A DNA stretch of 64,000 nucleotides, taken from assembly GCF_004798705.1 (NCBI RefSeq), contig NZ_CP039290.1, positions 3,162,001-3,226,000 of the forward strand, in the 5' to 3' direction. The notes under the pieces are model-generated. The model saw nothing but the letters and a program-made list of their open reading frames with translations, searched no databases and was not told where the DNA came from. Shown piece by piece: positions 16,391 through 24,945 of this stretch. Position 1 is the stretch's first letter, and every line of letters starts with the position of its first letter. Source of the stretch: Arthrobacter sp. PAMC25564 (lineage in GTDB: Bacteria > Actinomycetota > Actinomycetes > Actinomycetales > Micrococcaceae). Both the position numbers and the translations under genes were made by a program.

Positions 16391-16433
16391 ATGTAACAGA
16401 TACTTGACGATCAGCGGAGAAACGTTACATAAT
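16391..16433 (+). promoter_or_regulatory. Promoter-operator of the salicylate operon
   Basis: TTGACG (16404-16409) and CATAAT (16428-16433) are spaced by 18 bp. ATGTAAC (16391-16397) and its inverted copy GTTACAT (16424-16430) flank the -35 box with centres 33 bp apart, about three helical turns; the second copy overlaps the -10 box. This suits a dimeric repressor, probably the PaaX protein just upstream. The start codon at 16484 leaves a leader of about 45 nt. Confidence 0.65.
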
Positions 16434-16483
16434 GGGAGGAGACGTAGCACACGTCCTCCCCCAAATCTCTAAAGGTGGCATCG

Positions 16484-18061
16484 ATGGCACTTCGCGTAGC
16501 CTGCATTGGCGGCGGTCCCGGCGGACTGTTCTTCTCAACCCTGTTCAAGCAGACCGTTCCCGACGCCGACGTCGTGCTCTTTGAGCGCAACCAGGCCACT
16601 GACGCCTTCGGCTTTGGCGTGGTCTTCTCCGACGCAACGCTGAACCGGATCAACGACGCCGATCCCGTTGTCCGCAACGGCCTCCGGGACTTCGGCACCC
16701 ACTGGGACGACATCGAGGTCTGGCTCAAAGGCGAACAGAAGTCCTTTGCCGGCAACGGCATGGCCGCCATCTACCGCAAGACCCTCCTGAAGCTCATGCA
16801 GGACCGGGCGGCAGAAGTCGGCGTCGATATGCGCTTTGGCCAGTACGTCCCCGACCTGTCGCAGCTCGATGACTTCGATGTGATTGTCGGCGCTGACGGC
16901 GCCAACTCCTCCACCCGCGAACAGCTCGGCGACAGCTTGGGTCACACCGCCGAGACCGCGACTGCCAAGTTCATCTGGTTCGGCACTACCTACAAGTTCA
17001 ATGGGCTCACCTTCGTCCACCGGCAAAGTGAATTCGGCAACTTCGCGGTCCACGGTTACCCGATCAGCGATGAGCTGAGCACCTTTATCGTCGAAACCGA
17101 CGAAGACACCTGGCGGAAGGCCGGCCTCGATGAATTTGATGCCAGCCAGCCTCCGGGACCCTCCGACCTCAAGACCCAGCGCTTCCTCGAGAAGCTCTTC
17201 GCCGAGGACATCGCCGGTGAACCGCTCGTGGCCAACAACTCCCGGTGGGCGAATTTCCGCACCCGCCGCACCCGCTCCTGGCACAAGGGCAACGTCGTCC
17301 TGCTCGGCGACGCGGTCCACACTGCGCACTTCTCCGTCGGTTCGGGCACCAAAATGGCTATGGAGGACGCCATCGCCCTGGTCCGCGAAATCGCGGCACA
17401 CCAGGACGACCTCGAACTGGCCTTCACAAATTACGAAGCTGAACGCCAGCCACAGGTTGCCAAGATCCAGAACCAGGCCCGCGGGGGCCTGAGCTGGTGG
17501 GAACACTTCGCCCGGTACTACGACGCCTTCGACCCGACCCAGTTCACCTTCCACTTCTTCTCCCGCAGCATCGACATCGACAAGATCCGCCAGCGTGACG
17601 CCGGCCTGGTCGAGTCCGTTGAAGCGGACTGGCTGGCCAGGCACGGACACACGCCGCTGGAAACACCGCTCAGCGCCGGATCCGCCCGGTTCAGCGGGCG
17701 CCTGCTGTCCCTCACGCACCAGGACGGTCAGCCTGAGTTGACCGGGCCCGGCGGCAGCCTTGTCCTGGTCACCGACCCGGCCGACGCCGACGCCGGGACC
17801 GGCCTGCTGCTCACCGCACCGGACACCGAGGAGGGCCTCGCCGCGGCCTTCCGCCAGCTGCCCGCCCAGGCCGCAGCCATCGTGATCCAGGGCGGCAACC
17901 CCTTCACCCGCACCCTGCTCTCCGAGGAGGCCCGGCTCGGCCGCGGCCTGAGAAGCGTCGTCGTCGATGACCGTGGCCCCATTTCAGCCCTCACCCAGAT
18001 CCTTTCCGGCCGGGCCGACGCCGTCGCCACCGCAACAACCCCGGAGGCAACCGATGCATAA
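16484..18061 (+). CDS. FAD monooxygenase, salicylyl-CoA 5-hydroxylase-like
   Basis: A 525-residue aromatic hydroxylase of the anthraniloyl-CoA/salicylyl-CoA monooxygenase branch. The FAD motif GGGPGG is at 9-14, and the FAD ribityl motif reads GDAVHTAHFSVGSG, with TAHF where other hydroxylases have the PP pair. AGG at 16473 supports the ATG at 16484. In Streptomyces the homologue SdgC converts salicylyl-CoA to gentisyl-CoA. The bifunctional homologues carry a C-terminal old-yellow-enzyme domain; this protein does not and ends in about 120 residues of unassigned Ala-rich sequence. It leads an operon whose other members make salicylyl-CoA and degrade gentisate. Its last bases overlap the next gene. 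Confidence 0.85.
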   Translation: MALRVACIGGGPGGLFFSTLFKQTVPDADVVLFERNQATDAFGFGVVFSDATLNRINDADPVVRNGLRDFGTHWDDIEVWLKGEQKSFAGNGMAAIYRKTLLKLMQDRAAEVGVDMRFGQYVPDLSQLDDFDVIVGADGANSSTREQLGDSLGHTAETATAKFIWFGTTYKFNGLTFVHRQSEFGNFAVHGYPISDELSTFIVETDEDTWRKAGLDEFDASQPPGPSDLKTQRFLEKLFAEDIAGEPLVANNSRWANFRTRRTRSWHKGNVVLLGDAVHTAHFSVGSGTKMAMEDAIALVREIAAHQDDLELAFTNYEAERQPQVAKIQNQARGGLSWWEHFARYYDAFDPTQFTFHFFSRSIDIDKIRQRDAGLVESVEADWLARHGHTPLETPLSAGSARFSGRLLSLTHQDGQPELTGPGGSLVLVTDPADADAGTGLLLTAPDTEEGLAAAFRQLPAQAAAIVIQGGNPFTRTLLSEEARLGRGLRSVVVDDRGPISALTQILSGRADAVATATTPEATDA

Positions 18062-20093
18062 CCTAGCCCCGCTGTTCGCGCCCCGCGGCATCATCGTCGT
18101 CGGCGCCTCCTCCAGCCCGGAGAAGCTCGGCGCCGTTATGGCACAGTCGCTGTCCGCCTACCCGGCCTCCGTGGAACTCGTGAACAGCCGCGGCACCGAA
18201 AGCGGCATGCACACCGGCATCGCTGAGGCCGCCGCCGCAATTCCGGGAGGGCCTGATCTGGCCGTGCTCTGCGTGCCGGCTGCCGCCACTGCCCAGGCGC
18301 TTCGCGACAGTGCGGCCAACGGCGCCAGGGCCGCCCTGGTCTGCGCCGGCGGTTTCGCCGAAGCCGGCGGTCCCGGCATCGAATTCGCGCGCCAGGTCGA
18401 GGCAGCCGTCCGGGACACCGGCATCCGGCTGCTCGGCCCGAATACCTCCGGCTTCTTCGTCCCCCACCGCAAGCTGCGCGCCAGCTTCGTCCCCGGGGTG
18501 GCGGAGCTGGAGCCCGGCTCGGTGGCCGTCGTGGCGGCCAGCGGCGGAGTCAACCACGTGCTGGCATTCCACCTGCAGCGCGCCGGGGTGGGCGTCAGCC
18601 TCGCCGTCGGCATCGGCGCGGGCACGGACATCAGCGCGCCCGATGTCCTGGACTACCTGATCTCCGACGGGCAAACCAAGGCGGTGGCCCTGCACCTGGA
18701 AACGGTCAGCGACGGCCCGGCCCTCGTCGACGCCGTCTCACGCCTGAGTGCCGTCAAGCCCGTGGTCGCCCTGGTGGTCGGCCGGAATGACGTATCCGAA
18801 TTCGCCCAGTCCCACACCGGGGCATTGGCCACGTCCTGGCGCACCACCCGCGCGGTCCTCAAGCAGGCCGGTGCGGTGCTCGTGGACGACGAGAACCAGC
18901 TGGTTGCCGCCGTCACCGCCCTGGCCGGACGCCGCCTGGCACCGGCGGCCAACCCCGGCGTCGGACTCATCACCGGGCAGGCCGGCCCCGGCCTGCTGAT
19001 CGCCGATGCCCTCCACGGCGCCGGGGTGGCGCTGCCACGCCTGGCCCAGGCGAGCCAGGACAGAATCGGTGCGCTGCTGCCGCCGCTGACCTTCCAGGCC
19101 AACCCCGTGGACACCGGCCGGCCCGGCCCCGGGTACGAAAAAGTCGTGGCCGCAGTGGCCTCCGACCCGGCCATCGATGTCGTCGCCGTCTACGGGCTGA
19201 CCGAACCCGTCGCGGACCTTCCTCTCGCCGTCGCCAATTCCGGTGTAGCCGACACAATGCCGTTCCTGATCGGCGTGGACGGCCCCGACGGCGACCTGGA
19301 ACGCGCCCGGAAGTCAGCCCGCCAGCACGACCTGCCACTGATCAGCGGACCGACCTCCCTGGCCCACGGCATTACGGCTCTGGTCAACGACGCCCGCGGA
19401 CAATTCCAGCGCGCCGAAGCACCCGCTGGAGCCTTCACCTGGCCGGCACTGGAAGGGCCCTGGGACGAGAACCGCGCCAAGGAACTCCTTGGCGCACTCG
19501 GCATCGCCACCCCTGCCCGGCGAAGCTGCAGCACCCGCGCCGCAGCCCACGAGGCCCTGACCGAACTGGGCGGGCCTGTCGCGGTCAAGCTGCTCGACGC
19601 CGCCATCCTGCACAAAACCGAGATCGGAGGCGTGCACCTGGGAGTGAACTCCCCCGGGGCCATGGACCGGGCGCTGGACGGACTTGAAGCCGCCGGTGCC
19701 CGCGAATTCCTGGTCGAAGCAATGGCGCCATCCGGTATCGACCTCGTGGTCGGCGTCCGCCGTGATCCCGTCTTCGGACCGATCGCCGTTCTGGGCCTGG
19801 GTGGCACCACTGCAGAAGTCTTCGCCGATATTTCCATCCGCTCCGCTCCCCTTTCCGTCCGTGTGGCGGAGGGCATGCCCGGCGATCTCCAGGCGCGCGA
19901 ACTCTTGTACGGATTCCGTTCCGGGCCGATGCTGAAGACGGAGGAGCTGGCGGCCCTGCTGGTCAGGCTCGGCGATGCACTTGTTTCCAATGACGCAATC
20001 GCAGAAATCGAAATCAACCCCCTGCGCCTGACCCATGACGGGCTCGTGGCCCTTGATGCAGTAGTTATCAATGTCGAGGAGGACATGAAATGA
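18054..20093 (+). CDS. ADP-forming acyl-CoA ligase (acetate-CoA ligase family)
   Basis: A 679-residue single-chain NDP-forming acyl-CoA synthetase. The order is a CoA-binding Rossmann domain (about 1-130), succinyl-CoA-ligase-like domains (about 150-460) and an ATP-grasp domain (about 480-679). GPNTSG (128-133) is diagnostic, and SHTGALA places the phosphorylated histidine at H254. GGAGG at 18043-18047 selects the ATG at 18054, overlapping the hydroxylase stop. Feruloyl-CoA synthetases of this type are known, so an aryl substrate is plausible. It may convert salicylate to salicylyl-CoA alone, or act with the AMP ligase that follows. The stop overlaps the next start (ATGA). Confidence 0.85.
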   Translation: MHNLAPLFAPRGIIVVGASSSPEKLGAVMAQSLSAYPASVELVNSRGTESGMHTGIAEAAAAIPGGPDLAVLCVPAAATAQALRDSAANGARAALVCAGGFAEAGGPGIEFARQVEAAVRDTGIRLLGPNTSGFFVPHRKLRASFVPGVAELEPGSVAVVAASGGVNHVLAFHLQRAGVGVSLAVGIGAGTDISAPDVLDYLISDGQTKAVALHLETVSDGPALVDAVSRLSAVKPVVALVVGRNDVSEFAQSHTGALATSWRTTRAVLKQAGAVLVDDENQLVAAVTALAGRRLAPAANPGVGLITGQAGPGLLIADALHGAGVALPRLAQASQDRIGALLPPLTFQANPVDTGRPGPGYEKVVAAVASDPAIDVVAVYGLTEPVADLPLAVANSGVADTMPFLIGVDGPDGDLERARKSARQHDLPLISGPTSLAHGITALVNDARGQFQRAEAPAGAFTWPALEGPWDENRAKELLGALGIATPARRSCSTRAAAHEALTELGGPVAVKLLDAAILHKTEIGGVHLGVNSPGAMDRALDGLEAAGAREFLVEAMAPSGIDLVVGVRRDPVFGPIAVLGLGGTTAEVFADISIRSAPLSVRVAEGMPGDLQARELLYGFRSGPMLKTEELAALLVRLGDALVSNDAIAEIEINPLRLTHDGLVALDAVVINVEEDMK

Positions 20094-21763
20094 CCAGCCA
20101 CACCAGTGAAGGCACCGTCCCCTGGCCCGCGGACCTTGCGGCAGAATTCCGCAGCAAGGGCTACTGGGAAGACCGCCCCCTCGACGCCTACATCCTCGAA
20201 ACAGCCGACCGGCTGCCGGAAAAAATCGCGATCGTGGACGGTGACGTCCGGCTCAGCTACGCCGAGTTGGCCAACAGAATGGATGCGGCCGCGGAACGCC
20301 TCCTGCAGTCGGGCCTGAAAGCGGACGACCGCATCATGGTCCAGTTGCCCAACGGCTGGCAGTTCACGGTGCTGACCCTTGCGTGTTTCCGTGCCGGCAT
20401 CATCCCGGTGATGGCTCTGCCGGCACACCGGCAATACGAGCTATCGTTCCTCACAGAGCTCTCCGAATCACGGGCCATCGCCGTACCGGACGTGATCAAG
20501 GACTTTGATCACCAGGCCCTCGCCGAAGGACTGGCGTCAACCATTCCGTCCCTGGAGTATATCCTCGTTTCGGGAGCCGCGAAACCCGCCAACACACGCC
20601 TCGAAGACATCCTTGCCCCCGGAACCGACGTGGCAGGCGCCCGTGCCCGGCTGGACGCCGCTGCACCGTCGCCTGACTCGCCAGCCCTCTTTCTGCTCTC
20701 GGGCGGCACCACCGGGCTGCCCAAACTGATTACCAGGACCCACAACGACTACGCCTACAACATCAAAGCCACGTCAATTCCCACCGGAGTCACCGAGGAC
20801 ACTGTTTACCTCGGCACCCTGCCGGCCAGCCACAACTTCCCGCTGGCCTGCCCCGGCATCCTCGGCATCCTGTTCGCCGGCGGCCGGGCCGTCATGCTCC
20901 CCAGCCCCGAACCGCGCAAGGCATTCGCCACCATTGAACGCGAAAGAGTCACCCTGTCAACGGCCGTCCCCGCAGTGGCCCAGCGATGGATTGAGTACCA
21001 GCAGGAAACCGGTACTAAGCAGCTGGCCAGCCTCGAGGTGCTTCAGGTCGGCGGCTCGCGCCTTCCGGACGAGATTGCCCGGAAAGTGAAGCCAGTCCTG
21101 GGCGCGACCCTGCAGCAGGTCTTCGGCATGGCCGAGGGGCTCATCAACACCACCCGGCTGGATGATCCCGAGGAGGTCATCTGTACTACGCAGGGCCGCC
21201 CCGTATCCAAGGCCGACGAGGTCCGGATCGTCGATGAGACCGGCGAGGACCTGCCGGACGGAGTCCCCGGCTCCATCCTGACCCGCGGACCCTACACACC
21301 CAGGGGCTATTACCGCGCCCCGGAAGCCAACTCCCGGGCTTTCACCGCCGACGGCTGGTACGCCAGCGGTGACATTGTCGAGCGGCGCCCCGACGGAAAC
21401 CTGATCGTCCAGGGCCGCGACAAGGACATGATCAACCGCGGCGGAGAGAAAATCTCGGCCGAGGAAATCGAAAGCCTGGTTTACCGGATCGATGACGTGA
21501 CCATGGCAGCCGCGGTCGCAATGCCGGACCAGATGCTTGGTGAACGCCTGTGCCTCTACATCACGGTCAAACCCGGACGCGAAGTGACGCTTGAACAAAT
21601 CCAGGAGCTCCTGCGCCGGACCGGTGTTGCCGCCTTCAAAATCCCGGAACGCCTCGTAGTCGTCGACGAACTGCCCACCACCAAGGTCGGCAAGATCAAC
21701 AAAAAAGACCTCCGCGCCGACATCGCCGAACGCCTGGCTGCCGCCAGCGCCCGCGCACAGTAA
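20090..21763 (+). CDS. Aryl-AMP ligase, 2,3-dihydroxybenzoate/salicylate-AMP ligase-like
   Basis: A 557-residue adenylate-forming enzyme of the DhbE/EntE/SdgA group. The P-loop-like motif is LLSGGTTGLPKLITRTHNDY. The aryl-binding region PASHNFPLACPG and the helix FGMAEGLINTTRLDDPEEV are typical of stand-alone aryl-AMP ligases. The C-terminal domain keeps the catalytic lysine in TKVGKINKKDLR. In Streptomyces WA46, SdgA makes salicyl-AMP and a separate enzyme moves it to CoA. Here the neighbour is an ADP-forming ligase instead. The start ATG overlaps the stop of that gene, so both are translated together. No siderophore carrier or synthetase genes are near, so catabolism is favoured. Confidence 0.88.
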   Translation: MTSHTSEGTVPWPADLAAEFRSKGYWEDRPLDAYILETADRLPEKIAIVDGDVRLSYAELANRMDAAAERLLQSGLKADDRIMVQLPNGWQFTVLTLACFRAGIIPVMALPAHRQYELSFLTELSESRAIAVPDVIKDFDHQALAEGLASTIPSLEYILVSGAAKPANTRLEDILAPGTDVAGARARLDAAAPSPDSPALFLLSGGTTGLPKLITRTHNDYAYNIKATSIPTGVTEDTVYLGTLPASHNFPLACPGILGILFAGGRAVMLPSPEPRKAFATIERERVTLSTAVPAVAQRWIEYQQETGTKQLASLEVLQVGGSRLPDEIARKVKPVLGATLQQVFGMAEGLINTTRLDDPEEVICTTQGRPVSKADEVRIVDETGEDLPDGVPGSILTRGPYTPRGYYRAPEANSRAFTADGWYASGDIVERRPDGNLIVQGRDKDMINRGGEKISAEEIESLVYRIDDVTMAAAVAMPDQMLGERLCLYITVKPGREVTLEQIQELLRRTGVAAFKIPERLVVVDELPTTKVGKINKKDLRADIAERLAAASARAQ

Positions 21764-21772
21764 AGGATTGCC

Positions 21773-22909
21773 ATGATCGAGAACACCACGCATGAGTCAG
21801 TCGCCGCGCAGCACATCGCTGCGGAGCCGACGCCGGAGGAGGCTGCCCAGCTGGAGCAGCTGTACCAGGACTTTGAGTCCGAGAACCTGATCCCGCTGTG
21901 GACCGAGATCGCGGACCTGATGCCGATGGTCCCCACGCCCAAAGCCGTTCCGCACGTCTGGCGCTGGAACGATCTGTACCCGCTGGCCGCGCGCGCCGGT
22001 GACCTGGTGCCCGTGGGCCGCGGCGGGGAACGCCGTGCGATCGCCCTCGCGAATCCGGGCCTGGGCAAGACCCCGTACGCGACCCCCACGCTGTGGGCCG
22101 CGATCCAGTACCTCGGTGCCCGTGAGACCGCCCCGGAGCACCGCCACTCCCAGAACGCGTTCCGCTTCGTCGTCGAGGGCGAGGGCGTCTGGACCGTTGT
22201 GAACGGGGATCCGGTGCGGATGTCGCGCGGGGATTTCCTGCTGACCCCGGGCTGGAACTTCCACGGCCACCACAACGACACCGATGAGCCGATGGCGTGG
22301 ATCGACGGCCTGGACATCCCGTTCGTGCACTACGCCGACGCCGGGTTCTTCGAGTTCGGCACCGAGCGGGTCACCGACGAGGCGACCCCGGACATCTCCC
22401 GTTCCGAGCGGCTCTGGGCGCACCCGGGCCTGCGCCCGCTCTCGGGCCTGGATGACACCACGAGCTCCCCCATCGCGGCGTACCGCTGGGAATACACCGA
22501 CCGGGCCCTGGCCGAGCAGCTGCTGCTCGAGGACGAGGGCCACCCGGCCACGGTGTCCCAGGGCCACGCCGCGGTCCGCTACACCAACCCCACCACGGGC
22601 GGGGACGTGATGCCCACCATCCGGGCCGAGTTCCACCGCCTCCGCGCCGGGGCCGGCACCGAGACCGTCCGTGAGGTCGGTTCCAGTGTCTGGCAGGTCT
22701 TCGAAGGCACCGGCACGGTGGTCCTGAACGGGGAAACGAAGAACCTGGCCAAGGGTGACCTGTTCGTCGTCCCGTCCTGGGCCGCCTGGTCCCTTCAGGC
22801 GGACCTTCAGGCCGGGACGGAATTCGACCTGTTCCGCTTCAGCGACGCCCCCATTTTCGAACGCCTGAACTTCAACCGCACCTACATCGAAGGACGCAAC
22901 AACAAATGA
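21773..22909 (+). CDS. Gentisate 1,2-dioxygenase
   Basis: A 378-residue bicupin iron enzyme that opens gentisate to maleylpyruvate. Iron ligands are visible in the first cupin: H123 and H125 in PEHRHSQNAFRF, and H164 in GWNFHGHHND. The family strings MAWIDGLDIPFVHYAD and TVVLNGETKNLAKGDLFVVP support the call. AAAGGA precedes the ATG. It is followed by the two enzymes that complete the pathway, with the next start overlapping its stop (ATGA). Confidence 0.95.
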   Translation: MIENTTHESVAAQHIAAEPTPEEAAQLEQLYQDFESENLIPLWTEIADLMPMVPTPKAVPHVWRWNDLYPLAARAGDLVPVGRGGERRAIALANPGLGKTPYATPTLWAAIQYLGARETAPEHRHSQNAFRFVVEGEGVWTVVNGDPVRMSRGDFLLTPGWNFHGHHNDTDEPMAWIDGLDIPFVHYADAGFFEFGTERVTDEATPDISRSERLWAHPGLRPLSGLDDTTSSPIAAYRWEYTDRALAEQLLLEDEGHPATVSQGHAAVRYTNPTTGGDVMPTIRAEFHRLRAGAGTETVREVGSSVWQVFEGTGTVVLNGETKNLAKGDLFVVPSWAAWSLQADLQAGTEFDLFRFSDAPIFERLNFNRTYIEGRNNK

Positions 22910-23727
22910 GACTCCTCACCCTCCGCACCAAGAACGGAACCAAGGCAGTGCGCCAGGACGGGACCACCCTGACCGAGATCGACGGCTTCGCCAACGTCGG
23001 GGAACTGCTCAACACCGCCGGCTGGGAGGCCACCGCGAAGGCCGCGGCCGGTGCCACGCACCCGCTTGAGGGCGCGGACCTGGACGCCGTCGTCCCGTTC
23101 CCGGGCAAGATCATCTGCGTCGGGCACAACTACCGCAACCACATCAAGGAAATGGGCCGGGAAGTCCCGGAGTACCCCACCCTGTTCGCCAAGTACCAGG
23201 AATCCCTGATCGGCCCGAACGATGACCTGGCCCTGCCGCAGGAATCGTCCACGGTCGACTGGGAATCCGAACTCGCCGTCGTGATCGGCAAGAAGGGCCG
23301 CCGGATCGCCGAAGCCGACGCCGCGGACCACATCGCCGGCTACGCCGTCCTGAACGACGTGTCCATGCGCGACTACCAGTTCCGCACCATCCAGTGGCTG
23401 CAGGGCAAGACCTGGGAGAAGTCCACCCCGTTCGGCCCCGCCCTGGTCACCAAGGACGAATTCAGCGGCGGCCTGATGACCACCGCGGTCGACGGCGAGA
23501 TCCAGCAGCAGACCCCCACCAACGACGTCGTCTTCACCCCGGAATTCCTGGTCTCCTACATCTCCACCATCATCACCCTGAACCCCGGCGACGTCATCGC
23601 CACCGGCACCCCCGGAGGCGTGGGCCACGCCCAGGACCCCAAGCGCTACCTCCAGGAAGGCCAGCTCCTGGTCACCACCATCGAGGGACTGGGCCAGCTG
23701 AAGAACCGCGTCGTCAAGGAAGCCTGA
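22906..23727 (+). CDS. Fumarylacetoacetate hydrolase family protein (fumarylpyruvate hydrolase)
   Basis: A 273-residue FAH-fold hydrolase. Metal ligands are recognisable as E120 and E122 in DWESELAVVIGKKGR and D151 in LNDVSMRDYQ. GHNYRNHIKEMG and LNPGDVIATGTPGGVG are standard family motifs. In the gentisate route it cleaves fumarylpyruvate into fumarate and pyruvate. Its place between gentisate dioxygenase and maleylpyruvate isomerase makes this role near certain. Both ends overlap their neighbours by a few bases. Confidence 0.93.
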   Translation: MRLLTLRTKNGTKAVRQDGTTLTEIDGFANVGELLNTAGWEATAKAAAGATHPLEGADLDAVVPFPGKIICVGHNYRNHIKEMGREVPEYPTLFAKYQESLIGPNDDLALPQESSTVDWESELAVVIGKKGRRIAEADAADHIAGYAVLNDVSMRDYQFRTIQWLQGKTWEKSTPFGPALVTKDEFSGGLMTTAVDGEIQQQTPTNDVVFTPEFLVSYISTIITLNPGDVIATGTPGGVGHAQDPKRYLQEGQLLVTTIEGLGQLKNRVVKEA

Positions 23728-24491
23728 TGGTTGCACGCCACGACCAGACGACGGACCCCGAACTGCTCGCAGCCCTGCTGCAGGCACGCCGGGGCACCGC
23801 GTTCTTCGCCCGCAAGCTCAACGAACTCACCGACGCGGAGCTCGACGGCGATACGCTGCTGCCGGGCTGGACCCGCCGCCACATCACCGCGCACATCGGC
23901 TACAACGCCCGGGCCATCGCGCGCCTGGTCGAGTGGGCAGCCACCGGGGTGGAAACCCCGATGTACGCGTCCACGGACGTCCGGGACCACGAGATCAACT
24001 TCGGCGCCACCCTGTCCCCGATCGCGCTCCGGCACCTCTTCGACCACTCCGCCGTGCACCTGAACGTCGAATGGCGGGACCTGCCCGAGGACGCCTGGCA
24101 CCACAAAGTGCGCACCATCCAGGGCCGCGAAGTCCCCGCCAGCGAAACCGTCTGGATGCGCAGCCGGGAAGTCTGGATGCACGCCGTGGACCTGGACAAC
24201 GGCGCGAGGTTTGCCGACATCCCCGCCCCGGTCCTTGAACGCCTGCTCAAAGACATCACCGGCGCCTGGAAAACCCGCCGCACCGACACCGGGCTCGTGG
24301 TCAAGGTCACCGGCCAGGATCAGGAACTCACCTTCGGCGACACGACGGCCGAGTCCCCGACAGTGGTCTCCGGCCCGCTTCCCGCGGTCGTCGAATGGGC
24401 CGCCGGCCGGGGCAACGGCGGCGTAACCGCCGCCGGACCCGCCGCGGACGCGGCCCAGGGTGCGGTTCCGGCAGCACCGAAGTGGATCTGA
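23727..24491 (+). CDS. Mycothiol-dependent maleylpyruvate isomerase
   Basis: A 254-residue DinB-fold protein that isomerises maleylpyruvate to fumarylpyruvate with mycothiol as cofactor. The metal triad is H56, E148 and H152 (HITAHIG and SREVWMHAVDLD). The spacing matches that known for the Corynebacterium enzyme (52, 144, 148). The start overlaps the stop of the previous gene (TGATG), with AAGGAAG upstream. Mycothiol dependence fits an actinobacterium. It is the last gene of the salicylate operon; no clear terminator follows, and the next 215 bp hold an IS remnant. Confidence 0.93.
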   Translation: MVARHDQTTDPELLAALLQARRGTAFFARKLNELTDAELDGDTLLPGWTRRHITAHIGYNARAIARLVEWAATGVETPMYASTDVRDHEINFGATLSPIALRHLFDHSAVHLNVEWRDLPEDAWHHKVRTIQGREVPASETVWMRSREVWMHAVDLDNGARFADIPAPVLERLLKDITGAWKTRRTDTGLVVKVTGQDQELTFGDTTAESPTVVSGPLPAVVEWAAGRGNGGVTAAGPAADAAQGAVPAAPKWI

Positions 24492-24499
24492 ACAAGAAT

Positions 24500-24712
24500 C
24501 GCGCCCTCCTGGTGGCTCTCCGCTAACGCCTTCTGGTGCTCGTCCCACGGCACTGAGGGCCTCTCCTCGGTCAGGAACCGATCCGGATAACCCTCGCGGT
24601 ATTTTCGCACCCACGTCTCCCAGCGTGCCCTCGTTCACGCCGATTTCCGGCGCGAACTGGACTATCGGACGGCCCGAGGAAATCACCAGCTCCGCGACAT
24701 CGTCCTAGTACT
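24500..24712 (-). pseudogene. Degenerate IS3-family OrfA transposase fragment
   Basis: On the minus strand one frame gives DDVAELVISSGRPIVQFAPE and then IGVNEGTLG. A second frame continues RKYREGYPDRFLTEERPSVP and WDEHQKALAESH. Together they match the N-terminal OrfA region of IS3-type transposases (GTLGNWVRKYR...WDEHQKALAE). A frameshift splits it and no OrfB is left. It marks an old insertion or recombination point between the salicylate operon and the next cluster. Confidence 0.7.
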
Positions 24713-24727
24713 ACCTCTTACGGTCGG

Positions 24728-24945
24728 TCAATGCGAAGAATGGTTCCTGTCAAGGAGTCTCACAAAACCATACGGCACCCCGCCGTCATCCAAACCGCTT
24801 CGGACCCCTTGCCGTAGGTCATTGATGTCCGCTGCGGTCTCCCCCATTGCCTTGTGTCGTTCCGTAATGTGCTCGGCGAATGCCGGATTTCCGGGCCATT
24901 CCGCAGGTTTGATCCGGGCTTCGTGCTGGATCCGTCCGAGCCTCC
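24728..24945 (-). other. Coding-like stretch without a usable start codon
   Basis: The minus strand is open for about 60 codons, reading RIQHEARIKPAEWPGNPAFA and on to a stop at 24728. GAGGAGG sits at the stop of the DUF202 gene, an excellent ribosome site, but no ATG, GTG or TTG lies within 15 bases of it in this frame. It may be a gene remnant or, less likely, use a rare start. I do not recognise the protein. Confidence 0.3.

Noticed and set aside
18054..23727. Siderophore locus, because of the DhbE/EntE-like aryl-AMP ligase
   Set aside because: No isochorismate synthase, carrier protein or NRPS is present; gentisate enzymes follow at once, so catabolism fits better.
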